Assembly: GCA_947056845.1 (NCBI GenBank)
Contig: CAMSCJ010000003.1
Location: 46,038 to 110,037, forward strand
Source of the DNA: an uncultured Mycoplasmatota bacterium
Lineage (GTDB): Bacteria; Bacillota_I; Bacilli_A; RF39; UBA660
Reading direction: 5' to 3'
DNA length: 64,000 nt
This document shows positions 16,343 to 24,640 of the stretch, in pieces. How positions within the stretch are numbered: position 1 is the stretch's first letter; each line of letters starts with the position of its first letter. A program made the translations under genes and the position numbers. A model generated the notes under the pieces. The model worked only from the letters and a program-made list of their open reading frames with translations. It ran no database searches and was not told the origin of the DNA.

Positions 16343-17146
16343 ATGAATAAAATAGTTATTGAAAATGGTTTAATAAAAGATAAAATAGTCGATAATACGA
16401 TTAAGGTTAATTATTCCGTTAGTGATAATTTTTTGGCTGTCAATAATTTAGAAATATCTTGTTTAAAAGATACTAGTATATGTATATATTACGCAAATAA
16501 TTATGATATAAAATTTAATGTAATTATAAATTGTTTAGAGAGTGTTAATGTCAATCTTTTTGAAATTTATGTTGATGGTAAATTGAAGATAAGGAATACG
16601 TATAATTTAGAAAGAACAAGTAATTTGACAATTCAAAAATTCTATGATGTGGAGAAAATTAATCAATTTGATATTATTAATATGGATGGTGAGTATTCTA
16701 ATGTCAATTATATTTTAAAAACGGTTAGTAAAAATTACGAAAAATATAATTTATTAATTAATCATAATTCCAAAAACACCTTTAGTAATGTTATCAATAA
16801 TGCGGTTAATATAAATAATGGAAAGGTTATTTTTGATATTACAGGAATAGTACCAAAAGGTATGTCTAATTCTACTCTTAATCAAAATAATCGAATTGTT
16901 ACTTTTAATCAAAATAAGTGTCAAATTAATCCTAATTTATTAATTGATGAAGATGATGTTAGTGCTAATCATTCAGCGTTTGTTGGAGAGTTTAGTTATG
17001 AGGAATTATTTTATTTACAAAGTAGAGGAATTCGATATGATGAAGCTTTAAAGTTGTTGATAAAAGGTTTTCTATTTAATAATTTGATTTTAATTGATGA
17101 TATTACTAATGCTTTAGAGGTAATAATAAAGAAGTATTGGGGGTGA
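16343..17146 (+). CDS. sufD: Fe-S cluster assembly protein SufD (short form)
   Basis: A 267-aa SufB/SufD-family protein. The conserved C-terminal part carries the family block DDVSANHSAF followed by LFYLQSRGI. It is much shorter than the roughly 430-aa Bacillus SufD because the N-terminal domain is reduced, and the central beta-helix is recognisable mainly by context. SufD pairs with SufB and SufC to form the scaffold on which clusters are built. Spacing to sufC (1 nt) and sufS (4 nt) shows one operon. Confidence 0.82.
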   Translation: MNKIVIENGLIKDKIVDNTIKVNYSVSDNFLAVNNLEISCLKDTSICIYYANNYDIKFNVIINCLESVNVNLFEIYVDGKLKIRNTYNLERTSNLTIQKFYDVEKINQFDIINMDGEYSNVNYILKTVSKNYEKYNLLINHNSKNTFSNVINNAVNINNGKVIFDITGIVPKGMSNSTLNQNNRIVTFNQNKCQINPNLLIDEDDVSANHSAFVGEFSYEELFYLQSRGIRYDEALKLLIKGFLFNNLILIDDITNALEVIIKKYWG

Positions 17147-17150
17147 GTAT

Positions 17151-18344
17151 ATGAATCGTGAAGATTTTCCAATGTTAAAGCATAATATTATTTATTTTGA
17201 TAATGGTGCTACAACTTTCAAACCTTATAGCGTGATTCAAAAATTGTGTGATTATTATACTAATTATAGTTGTAATGCACATCGTGGTGACTATAAATTC
17301 AGTTTAAAGGTCGATGAAGAAATTGAGAATACAAGGTCTTTAGTTAAAAATTTTATTAATGCTAAAAGTAATCGAGAAATAATATTTACTAGTGGTGCAA
17401 CAGATGCTTTAAATAAAATTATTTTTGGTTATTTTAAGAATTATTTATCCTCAGGGGACGAGGTTTTATTGACAAAAGCAGAGCATGCTTCTAATGTTTT
17501 GCCATGGTTTGAATTAGCAGAAGAAAAAAATTTGGTTATTAATTATATTCCATTAAATACTGAGTTTACTTTTGATTTAGAAGATTTAAAAAAAAGTGTT
17601 ACAGAAAAAACCAAGGTTATTAGTATTGCTCATGTTACTAATGTAGTTGGGGATATTCGTGATATTAAAAAGATTATAGAATTTGCGCATAGTAAAGACA
17701 TTTTAGTAATTGTTGATGGAGCTCAAAGTGTTCCTCACATTAAAGTTGATGTTCAGGATTTAGATATTGATTTTTTAGCTTTTTCGGCTCATAAAATGTG
17801 TGGTCCTACAGGAGTTGGTGTTTTATATGGTAAAGAGGAATTCTTAAATAATATAAGACCAATTGAGTATGGTGGTGGTATGAATGCCATGTTTTCGTAT
17901 GATGGCATTAGAAGGTATAGTAATATTCCAACATTATTAGAGGCTGGAACGCTTAATATTGCCGATATTGTAGCATTTTCTGAAACAATAAAGTATTTAA
18001 ACGATATTGGCTTAGATAAAATTCATGAATATGAATGTGAATTAAAGAGATATGCTATTGAAAAATTAGAGAAAGTTAATGATATTATAGTTTATAATAA
18101 ATATGCTGAAAGTGGCATTATTACTTTTAATATGAAGAATATTTTTGCTCAAGATTTAGCTATTTATTTAGATAAATATAATATTTGTGTAAGGGCTGGA
18201 AATCATTGTGCTAAAATTTTAAAGGATGAATTAAAAATAAAAAATACTTGTCGTATTAGTTTATATTTTTATAATACAAAGGAAGAAATTGATTATTTGG
18301 TAAATGTTTTAAGTAACCCTAATTTAAAAGATGAAATTATTTGA
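17151..18344 (+). CDS. sufS: Cysteine desulfurase SufS
   Basis: A 397-aa class V aminotransferase-fold enzyme that takes sulfur from cysteine for Fe-S clusters. PLP-binding Lys215 lies in SAHKMCGPTG, and the persulfide-carrying Cys353 in RAGNHCAK, the short-loop group II (SufS) arrangement. Other marks are YFDNGATT at 15-22 and VDGAQSVPH at 188-196. It ends with TGA, showing the standard stop code. In B. subtilis sufU and sufB follow; here a perfect terminator follows instead. Confidence 0.93.
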   Translation: MNREDFPMLKHNIIYFDNGATTFKPYSVIQKLCDYYTNYSCNAHRGDYKFSLKVDEEIENTRSLVKNFINAKSNREIIFTSGATDALNKIIFGYFKNYLSSGDEVLLTKAEHASNVLPWFELAEEKNLVINYIPLNTEFTFDLEDLKKSVTEKTKVISIAHVTNVVGDIRDIKKIIEFAHSKDILVIVDGAQSVPHIKVDVQDLDIDFLAFSAHKMCGPTGVGVLYGKEEFLNNIRPIEYGGGMNAMFSYDGIRRYSNIPTLLEAGTLNIADIVAFSETIKYLNDIGLDKIHEYECELKRYAIEKLEKVNDIIVYNKYAESGIITFNMKNIFAQDLAIYLDKYNICVRAGNHCAKILKDELKIKNTCRISLYFYNTKEEIDYLVNVLSNPNLKDEII

Positions 18345-18360
18345 TAATTCTTTAAGTATA

Positions 18361-18401
18361 GACTAATTAATTAATTTTTGATATAATTAATTAGTCTTTT
18401 T
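18361..18401 (+). terminator. Terminator closing sufCDS
   Basis: A 13-bp perfect stem (18361-18373 with 18384-18396), 10-nt loop and T run. It ends the operon directly after sufS. Confidence 0.88.
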
Positions 18402-18492
18402 ATTATTTTCTTTATGTTTTATAAATAATTGAATTAATAATGAATATTGATTATAGAATAAATTTTAGTTATTATAAAGAAAGGAGTTTTTT

Positions 18493-20139
18493 ATGAGTAA
18501 AATAAAGATATTTGGTTTAGGTGGCTTAAACGAAATTGGAAAAAATATGTACATTGTTGAAGTGGATAAGGATATTTTTGTATTTGATGCAGGGTTAAAA
18601 TTTGCTGATGATAAAATGCTTGGTGTTGATTATATTATACCTAATTATGATTACTTAAAGGAGAATGTAAAAAGAATAAAGGGTGTTTTTATTACACATG
18701 GTCATGATCAACAACTTGGTGCACTTTCGGATATTTTAGCTGATATACCAGATTTAAAAATATATGGATGTGCTTTTACAATTGATATTTTAAAAAAACA
18801 ATTATTCAATGAAGGAATTAAGCAAGCTAATTTAATTGAAATTATGCCACATAAGAAAATTAATTTTGGGGTTAATAGTGTTTTTCCTGTAAGTTTAACA
18901 CATTCTGTCCCTGATACAGTTGGTTATGTATTATATACCCCAGATGGCGCTATTTTCTATACTGGAAATTTTGTTTTTGATCCAACCATGATGGGAAATT
19001 ATAAAACCGATATAGGAAAATTAGCTTATGTTGGTAAACAAGGTGTTTTATGCTTGATGAGTGAGTCATTATATGCTGATAAATCAGGTTTTACATCACC
19101 AAATCATCGTGCATCTTCAATTCTTAAAGAGACACTTAGTAAACATACAGGGCGTATTTTATTTAATGTATTTGAGACGCAAATATATCGTTTACAAGAA
19201 TTATTTAATGAGATTCGTTTGACTGATCGTAGAGTAGTTATTATGGGTAAGCGTTTAGAAGAAATTGTTATGGAATCAATTGATAAGAAATATATTGATT
19301 TTGATAAGTCACGAATTAGTAATATTCATCATATTAATGATGATAATATCATTGTTATTGTTTCTGATGAGCGAGAAAAGCCTTTTTCAAATTTGACAAG
19401 AATTGTTAAGGGATATGATAAATTTATTAAAATTAATGAAAATGATACAGTAGTATTTATTTCACCTGTTTATGATGGCATGGAAATAAGAGCTACGAAA
19501 TTATTTAATGGTATTGCAAAAATTGGTGCTTCTTTAGTTATTTTATCAAATAAAAAATATTTAGGACATCATGCTTCAGCAGAGGACTTAATGTTAATGT
19601 TAGATTTAATAAAACCTAAATATTATTTTCCTGTGATTGGAGAATATCGTCATCAAGTGGAAAATGCTAACAATGCAAAAAGGCTAGGGATAAAACCTGA
19701 GAACATTTTGTTAAAATTAAATGGACAAGTCGCAACTTTTGTTGATGGAAATTTATTAGAGACAGGTGAATCAATAAAAGTAGATGATATTTTGATTGAT
19801 GGAAAAACAGTTGGTGATATTGGTGAATTAGTATTAAAGGATCGAGAGGCTCTATGTGATAATGGAATTGTTATTGTTAGTGCTAGTTTAGATAGAGCTA
19901 CGAAAAAGGTTTTAGCTGGTCCAGAGATTTTAACAAGAGGTTTTATATATGTTAAAGATAATGTAGATTTAATTAAGGAAGCTGAGAAAATAGCTTTGGA
20001 AGTAATAAATGAGAACATTACACCAAACCACGTTGAATTTAATAAAATTAAAAATGGTGTTAGGGATAAATTAGGTAAATACTTGTATCAAGAGACAGAA
20101 TGTAAACCAATGATTTTAATTGTTTTACAAGAGGTTTAA
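18493..20139 (+). CDS. rnjB: Ribonuclease J family protein with degenerate active site (RNase J2-like)
   Basis: A 548-aa metallo-beta-lactamase/beta-CASP protein of RNase J length and layout (FGLGGLNEIGKNMY start, LTHSVPD, beta-CASP and C-terminal domains). The HxHxDH zinc motif reads H69-G-H71-D-Q-Q, so the last Asp and His are both Gln; the TGDF motif is TGNF and the HGEYR motif is IGEYR. Several metal ligands are therefore lost, as happens in B. subtilis RNase J2 (HGHADA). It is probably a structural or regulatory partner of an active RNase J1 encoded elsewhere. The ATG follows AAAGGAG. It is convergent with lexA over a shared terminator. Confidence 0.82.
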   Translation: MSKIKIFGLGGLNEIGKNMYIVEVDKDIFVFDAGLKFADDKMLGVDYIIPNYDYLKENVKRIKGVFITHGHDQQLGALSDILADIPDLKIYGCAFTIDILKKQLFNEGIKQANLIEIMPHKKINFGVNSVFPVSLTHSVPDTVGYVLYTPDGAIFYTGNFVFDPTMMGNYKTDIGKLAYVGKQGVLCLMSESLYADKSGFTSPNHRASSILKETLSKHTGRILFNVFETQIYRLQELFNEIRLTDRRVVIMGKRLEEIVMESIDKKYIDFDKSRISNIHHINDDNIIVIVSDEREKPFSNLTRIVKGYDKFIKINENDTVVFISPVYDGMEIRATKLFNGIAKIGASLVILSNKKYLGHHASAEDLMLMLDLIKPKYYFPVIGEYRHQVENANNAKRLGIKPENILLKLNGQVATFVDGNLLETGESIKVDDILIDGKTVGDIGELVLKDREALCDNGIVIVSASLDRATKKVLAGPEILTRGFIYVKDNVDLIKEAEKIALEVINENITPNHVEFNKIKNGVRDKLGKYLYQETECKPMILIVLQEV

Positions 20140-20147
20140 GGTAAAAT

Positions 20148-20175
20148 AAAAAGAATGAAAATTTTCATTCTTTTT
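20148..20175. terminator. Bidirectional terminator between rnjB and lexA
   Basis: A perfect 28-nt palindrome with A and T runs at its ends, lying between convergent genes and touching the lexA stop codon. Confidence 0.85.
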
Positions 20176-20791
20176 ATATTTTACGATATAGACCTATAGC
20201 TTTGCCTAAAATTGTTACATTTGGCAAAATAATAGGTTCCATAGTGTCATTTTCTGGTTGAAGGCGAAAATGATTTTGTTCTTTATAAAACGTTTTAAGT
20301 GTTACTTCAAAATCATCAGTCATTGCTACTACGATTTCTCCATTACGTGCGGTGTTTTTTCTTTCGACAATTACAATATCGCCATCAAGAATACCAGCAT
20401 TAATCATACTAGTTCCATTTACTAATAGGGTGAAAACTTCCTTGTTATTCGGTATTAAATAGGATGGTAAGGAAAAGAATTCATCTGGTCTTTCGATGGC
20501 TTCAATTGGATTACCTGCTGTTATTTTCCCTAATAATGGAACATCAATAATCAATTCATTTTGTGGTTCATATTCATTTTTTACTAAAAGCTCAATAGCG
20601 CGATTTTTAGTATCATTTCTTCTAATAACACCTCTAGTTTCAAGATTTTTTAAGTGGGCATGAATTGTGGCTGGTGAAGATATCCCTAGTGCTTCGCCAA
20701 TTTCTCTAATAGTTGGTGGAAATCCATGTTTGACCATAAAGTTTTTTATAAAATCAAGAATTTCTTCTTGCCTTTTTGTTAGTTCTATCAT
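20174..20791 (-). CDS. lexA: SOS repressor LexA
   Basis: A 205-aa LexA. The winged HTH occupies residues 1-65 (TIREIGEALGISSPATIHAHLKNL region), followed by the self-cleavage domain: cleavage site Ala92-Gly93 in TAGNP, nucleophile Ser128 in NGTSMINAGI and general base Lys166 in VTLKTF. It represses DNA-damage genes until RecA filaments trigger self-cleavage. Small departures are NGTSMIN instead of the usual RGDSMID. The promoter region holds three SOS-box-like sites, so autoregulation is expected. Confidence 0.95.
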   Translation of the reverse strand: MIELTKRQEEILDFIKNFMVKHGFPPTIREIGEALGISSPATIHAHLKNLETRGVIRRNDTKNRAIELLVKNEYEPQNELIIDVPLLGKITAGNPIEAIERPDEFFSLPSYLIPNNKEVFTLLVNGTSMINAGILDGDIVIVERKNTARNGEIVVAMTDDFEVTLKTFYKEQNHFRLQPENDTMEPIILPNVTILGKAIGLYRKI

Positions 20792-20817
20792 AATAAACCT
20801 CCTTTATTACTAAATTA

Positions 20818-20846
20818 ATAATAACACATGTTTTGTAAAATGTCAA
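20818..20846 (-). promoter_or_regulatory. lexA promoter
   Basis: On the minus strand TTGACA (20841-20846) and TATTAT (20818-20823) are separated by 17 nt, a near-consensus sigma-A promoter reading into lexA. It overlaps SOS-like sites. Confidence 0.8.
20821..20834. promoter_or_regulatory. SOS-box-like site inside the lexA promoter
   Basis: ATAACACATGTTTT matches the core AAC-RNRY-GTTY of the Bacillus SOS box but lacks the outer G. It lies between the lexA -35 and -10. Confidence 0.5.
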
Positions 20847-20857
20847 ACAATTGTTCG
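20844..20857. promoter_or_regulatory. SOS box overlapping the lexA -35
   Basis: CAAACAATTGTTCG is close to the Bacillus consensus CGAACRNRYGTTYC, differing mainly at the second base and in the central spacer. It overlaps the lexA -35 hexamer. Confidence 0.65.
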
Positions 20858-20876
20858 TAAAAATTTAAAAAAGGCG

Positions 20877-20905
20877 TTGACACGAACTAATGTTTGTGTT
20901 ATCAT
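20877..20905 (+). promoter_or_regulatory. LexA-controlled promoter of the 48-aa peptide gene
   Basis: TTGACA (20877-20882) and TATCAT (20900-20905) are 17 nt apart. Between them lies the SOS box CGAACTAATGTTTG (20883-20896), where LexA would block RNA polymerase. Confidence 0.78.
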
Positions 20906-20931
20906 AATTATAGTATTTAGGAGGTAATAAA

Positions 20932-21078
20932 ATGATGGATATATTAAGAAGTAAAGGAATTATTTGTTTTTTTCTATTTATTGTTGTAATGGGGATTATA
21001 TCATCTAATAGTTTAAATTCTATGAATGATAATAATATGAATGATGGTATTATTGTAATGGTAGATGTAATGGAATAA
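20932..21078 (+). CDS. SOS-controlled small membrane peptide at the yneA position
   Basis: A 48-aa ORF behind AGGAGGT. It has a short charged N-terminus (MMDILRSK), one strongly hydrophobic segment (about residues 9-23) and a Met/Asn/Asp-rich tail ending VMVDVME. The promoter contains an SOS box and is divergent from lexA, and tkt, sirA-like and yneF follow, just as around B. subtilis yneA, an SOS-induced division inhibitor with one N-terminal membrane segment. The LysM domain of YneA is absent. A division-blocking role, or a damage-induced membrane toxin, is inference from position and topology. Either ATG 20932 or ATG 20935 may be used. Confidence 0.7.
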   Translation: MMDILRSKGIICFFLFIVVMGIISSNSLNSMNDNNMNDGIIVMVDVME

Positions 21079-21171
21079 TATTACTTAAAAACTATATTTT
21101 TTTAATTTATTATTTAATATTTTAGATAATTTTGTTATAATATATTTATCATATAGAATAGAGGGGTATAT

Positions 21172-23163
21172 GTGGATAGAGAAATTATCAATAATATTAA
21201 ATCATTAGCAATAGATATGATTGAGCATGCTGGTAGTGGTCATCCAGGTATTGCATTAGGCGCTGCTCCCATTATTTATACTTTGTATTCTCGACATATT
21301 AATATTAGTATTAATGATACTAATTGGATTAGTAGAGATCGTTTTGTATTATCAGCTGGTCATGGTTCAGCACTTTTGTATGCAACACTTTTTATGGCTG
21401 GATTAGATTTAACAATAAATGATTTAAAGAATTTTAGACGTGCTAATTCCAAAACACCTGGACATCCAGAATTTAAAACAACACCAGGTGTTGATATGTC
21501 AACTGGTCCCTTAGGCCAAGGACTAGCTGCAGCAGTTGGAATGGCTTTATCTCAAAAGATGCTAAAAAAAAGATATTATTTTCCCAAAAAAAGTATTATC
21601 GAAGTAGAAACAGCTTTATTAGATTATAATGTTTATGTATTATGTGGCGATGGTGATCTAATGGAGGGAATTAGTTATGAGGCTGCCTCTTTTGCTGGGG
21701 CTTATCATTTAGATAATTTAATCGTTCTTTATGATTCTAATGGAGTTAGTTTGGATGGTAGTACTAGTGGTGTTTTTATAGATAATATGGCTGATCGTTT
21801 TAAGTCAATTGGTTGGAATTATGAATTTGTAAAAAATGGGGACAACATACTAGATATAGATCGAGCTATAAAAAAGGCTAAAAATTCTTCAAAACCAACG
21901 TTAATTGAAATTAGAACTATTATTGGAAATGGGTTAGCCGGGCAAGGAACTTCAGATGTTCATGGTAATGTTCCTAAAAAAGACGCTATTTTCAGTTTAA
22001 AAAAGGCACTGGGAATGGCTGAAAAAGAAGCTTTTTATTATTCAGAGACCGCTAAAAAAGAATTTACAAAAATGGTTTCTGAACGTGGTAGTCAAAAATA
22101 TACTATGTGGTCAAATAATTACCGAATTTATATTGATAAATTTTTGGGCGGAGAAAGTGCTCCTTTGAATTATTTGTTTAATCATAATATAGATGTAAAT
22201 TTAGTTGATGTTGATTGGCACTTCGAACATGATTTAAAAGAAGCAACACGTGTTACTAACCAAAAGATAATGGATGAAATTTCTAAAATGTTGCCAAATT
22301 TTGTTGGTGGTAGTGCTGATTTAGCTAATTCAACAAAAACACACTTATTATCACAATCTAATGTGACATTTGAAAACTATGATGGTAAAAATATTGCTTT
22401 TGGAGTTCGTGAACATGCGATGGGTGGCATTATTAATGGTATGTGGCTATGTGGTTTTAGACCATTTTGTTCTACAGTTCTAGCATTTTGTGATTATTTA
22501 AAACCATCAATTAGAATGTCGGCTTTGATGGGATTATCCGTTGTATATATTTTTTCTCATGATTCAATTGGTATAGGACCTGATGGTCCAACACATCAGC
22601 CAGTCGAGCAATTAGCTATGCTTAGGTCAATCCCAAATTTACGGGTATATCGCCCAGCTGATGCTCATGAACTAGTTGGCGCATGGAATTGTATTTTAAA
22701 TGATAGTAAACATCCTAGTGCTTTGATATTGTCAAAGCAAGATGTTTTAATGTTACCAACGACCAATCCTCAATTGGTTAGTAGAGGTGCTTATATAATT
22801 AGAAAAGAAAAAGATAAATTAGATGGTATTATTATTGCAACGGGTTCAGATTTATTTACAGCTATTAATTTGGCTAGGGATTTTTTTGTTAATCAAAAAC
22901 TTGATCTTAGAATTGTTAGTATGCCTGAGATATCATTATTTTTGGATCAATCAAAAGAGTATCAAGAAGAAATTTTACCTAGAGGCGTAAAAACGTTTAC
23001 TATAGAAGCTAGTAGTAGTCTAGGATGGGATAGGTTTGCAACTTCAAGTGATTATATTTTTTCGGTTGATAGTTTCGGGGTTAGTGGAACTCGTGATGAA
23101 GTTAATAAAGCTTGTGGATTTGATTATACAGTTATTAAGCAAAGAATGGAAACACTTTTATAA
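21172..23163 (+). CDS. tkt: Transketolase
   Basis: A 663-aa full-length transketolase of the pentose phosphate pathway, moving two-carbon units between sugar phosphates with thiamine diphosphate. Marks are GSGHPGIALG near residue 21, TGPLGQGLA, the ThDP motif GDGDLMEGISYEAA and the pyrimidine-domain GVREHAMGGI. Translation starts at GTG 21172 after GAGGGG; the overlapping ATG at 21170 is in another frame. A TG-extended -10 lies at 21133-21141. The terminator overlaps the stop codon. Confidence 0.95.
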   Translation: MDREIINNIKSLAIDMIEHAGSGHPGIALGAAPIIYTLYSRHINISINDTNWISRDRFVLSAGHGSALLYATLFMAGLDLTINDLKNFRRANSKTPGHPEFKTTPGVDMSTGPLGQGLAAAVGMALSQKMLKKRYYFPKKSIIEVETALLDYNVYVLCGDGDLMEGISYEAASFAGAYHLDNLIVLYDSNGVSLDGSTSGVFIDNMADRFKSIGWNYEFVKNGDNILDIDRAIKKAKNSSKPTLIEIRTIIGNGLAGQGTSDVHGNVPKKDAIFSLKKALGMAEKEAFYYSETAKKEFTKMVSERGSQKYTMWSNNYRIYIDKFLGGESAPLNYLFNHNIDVNLVDVDWHFEHDLKEATRVTNQKIMDEISKMLPNFVGGSADLANSTKTHLLSQSNVTFENYDGKNIAFGVREHAMGGIINGMWLCGFRPFCSTVLAFCDYLKPSIRMSALMGLSVVYIFSHDSIGIGPDGPTHQPVEQLAMLRSIPNLRVYRPADAHELVGAWNCILNDSKHPSALILSKQDVLMLPTTNPQLVSRGAYIIRKEKDKLDGIIIATGSDLFTAINLARDFFVNQKLDLRIVSMPEISLFLDQSKEYQEEILPRGVKTFTIEASSSLGWDRFATSSDYIFSVDSFGVSGTRDEVNKACGFDYTVIKQRMETLL

Positions 23164-23174
23164 GTGTTTTTTCT
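23151..23174 (+). terminator. Terminator overlapping the tkt stop codon
   Basis: AACACTT paired with AAGTGTT around a 4-nt loop, followed by T residues. Confidence 0.75.
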
Positions 23175-23219
23175 ACATTTTTTTTATATTTAGTTAGCTA
23201 TAATATTATAGGTGATATT

Positions 23220-23660
23220 ATGCGAAAGTATTATTTATTTATAATTAGGAATGATTTTTGTGAGGTATATAAAAATAATGCTCATACTTTATATGTTACA
23301 TTAGATAATATTTATAAATTAAAAAATAAAAATTTTGGTTATGGAATTTCTATATATAATCAATTATGTCAAGTTTTTAATACCGATGTTATCAATAATT
23401 ATTTAAGTAATAAAAGTAATAAGTATATAAAAAAATATCATAATAAATTTTTTATTAATGACGTTTACGCAAAACAAAAGACTTGTATTCAAATTAATCA
23501 TTCATGTATTGTTATAAAAACAAATAGTAATATTCCTTATGCTTTAAGAATTTTTAAATGGTATAGTAATAATATATTTGTATGTGATTTTGCTAATAAT
23601 GACTATTTTTGGTTAAATGATTACATAGTTCATCTTCCTAAATATGAATATTGTTTATAA
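23220..23660 (+). CDS. sirA: SirA-like sporulation inhibitor of DNA replication
   Basis: A 146-aa protein matching the SirA (YneE) pattern from memory of the family: N-terminal RKYYLFIIRNDF, a central region, and a C-terminal strand-turn VCDFANNDYFWLND that parallels DFNSKRYGWLNP of B. subtilis SirA. SirA binds DnaA domain I early in sporulation and stops new rounds of replication. The position between tkt and yneF is the same as in B. subtilis, which supports the call more than the weak sequence match alone. The ATG follows AGGTGAT. I see no Spo0A box I can defend. Confidence 0.65.
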   Translation: MRKYYLFIIRNDFCEVYKNNAHTLYVTLDNIYKLKNKNFGYGISIYNQLCQVFNTDVINNYLSNKSNKYIKKYHNKFFINDVYAKQKTCIQINHSCIVIKTNSNIPYALRIFKWYSNNIFVCDFANNDYFWLNDYIVHLPKYEYCL

Positions 23661-23728
23661 AAAATTAATATATTTAAATAGGACTTGTAAAAAAAGAATA
23701 ATTTTAGTAAAATATTTATAGGAAGGAT

Positions 23729-23965
23729 ATGATTAAAATGGATTGGGGACAATTTTTTATAGATTTGCTTAAATTTATAGGCGGTTTATTAGTAGGAGGG
23801 GTTATAGGCTTTTTCTTAGCTCGCCATTATATGAAAAAATACATGAAAAAAAATCCACCTATAAATGAACAAATGATTAAAGCAATGATGACACAAATGG
23901 GTAGAACACCAAGTCAAAAACAAGTTAATCAAATGATGAAATCAATGGCTAAGTATATGGACTAG
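23729..23965 (+). CDS. yneF: YneF family (UPF0154) membrane protein
   Basis: A 78-aa protein with one N-terminal membrane segment carrying GGLLVGGVIGFFLARHYM, then a conserved cytoplasmic NPPINEQMIKAMMTQMG and PSQKQVNQMMKSM. This is the UPF0154/YneF family, widespread and of unknown function in Firmicutes and mycoplasmas. Frame start ATG 23729 follows GGAAGGATATG; an internal ATG four codons later is also possible. Its place after tkt and the sirA-like gene keeps the Bacillus order. Confidence 0.88.
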   Translation: MIKMDWGQFFIDLLKFIGGLLVGGVIGFFLARHYMKKYMKKNPPINEQMIKAMMTQMGRTPSQKQVNQMMKSMAKYMD

Positions 23966-23989
23966 TCATTTTTTTTGAAAGGAGAAAAT

Positions 23990-24610
23990 ATGAAACCTGT
24001 TATTGGTATTGTTTTAAGACCAGATAAAAATATAACAGAAAAGAATGTTCAAATTGTTTACAATAACGTTTATAAGGCTTTAAAAGATTATGGAGCTAAT
24101 ACAGTTGGTATTATAAATGATTTATCTAGTTTAGATTTATTAAATTTATGTGATGGTTTTATTTTGCAAGGTGGAAATGAAGCTACGGAATTCGATTATG
24201 AGTTAGTAAAAAAATGTTATGAATTAAATATTCCATTACTTGGGATTTGTTTAGGTATGCAGACGATAGGAGAAGTTTTTGGGGGAAGCTTGAAGGAAAC
24301 AACAATTAATGTTCATAATTCAATAGATAAATTAAAATTACACAATATTACAATTTATAAAAATACTAAACTTTTCGATATGATAGGAGAGTATAATATT
24401 AGTGTCAATAGCCGTCATAATTATGAAATTAAGGGGCCTAATTTAATCGTATCAGCTAGAAGTGATGATGGTGTGATAGAGGCAATAGAAGATTCTAGTA
24501 AAAAGTTTTTTGTAGGAGTAGAGTGGCATCCTGAGGATATGGTTAATTTCGATGATTATAGTAAGAAAATTTTTAAGTATTTTATAAATATATGCAATAA
24601 AAAAGACTAA
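23990..24610 (+). CDS. Class I glutamine amidotransferase-like hydrolase (peptidase C26 family)
   Basis: A 206-aa single-domain class I amidotransferase. The nucleophile Cys lies in GICLGMQ, and the His-Glu pair in VEWHPED; DGFILQGGNEA forms the oxyanion strand region. It is closest to gamma-glutamyl-GABA hydrolase/PuuD-type proteins that cleave gamma-glutamyl amides; the true substrate is not known. ATG 23990 with AAAGGAG is preferred over an in-frame TTG at 23975, which lies in the ribosome binding site. Confidence 0.75.
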   Translation: MKPVIGIVLRPDKNITEKNVQIVYNNVYKALKDYGANTVGIINDLSSLDLLNLCDGFILQGGNEATEFDYELVKKCYELNIPLLGICLGMQTIGEVFGGSLKETTINVHNSIDKLKLHNITIYKNTKLFDMIGEYNISVNSRHNYEIKGPNLIVSARSDDGVIEAIEDSSKKFFVGVEWHPEDMVNFDDYSKKIFKYFINICNKKD

Positions 24611-24640
24611 CCAATTTTTATTTTTTGGTTAGCTTTTTTT
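24601..24640. terminator. Bidirectional terminator
   Basis: AAAAG-A-CTAACCAA pairs with TTGGTTAG-CTTTT around a T-rich loop between convergent genes; it overlaps both stop codons. Confidence 0.75.
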
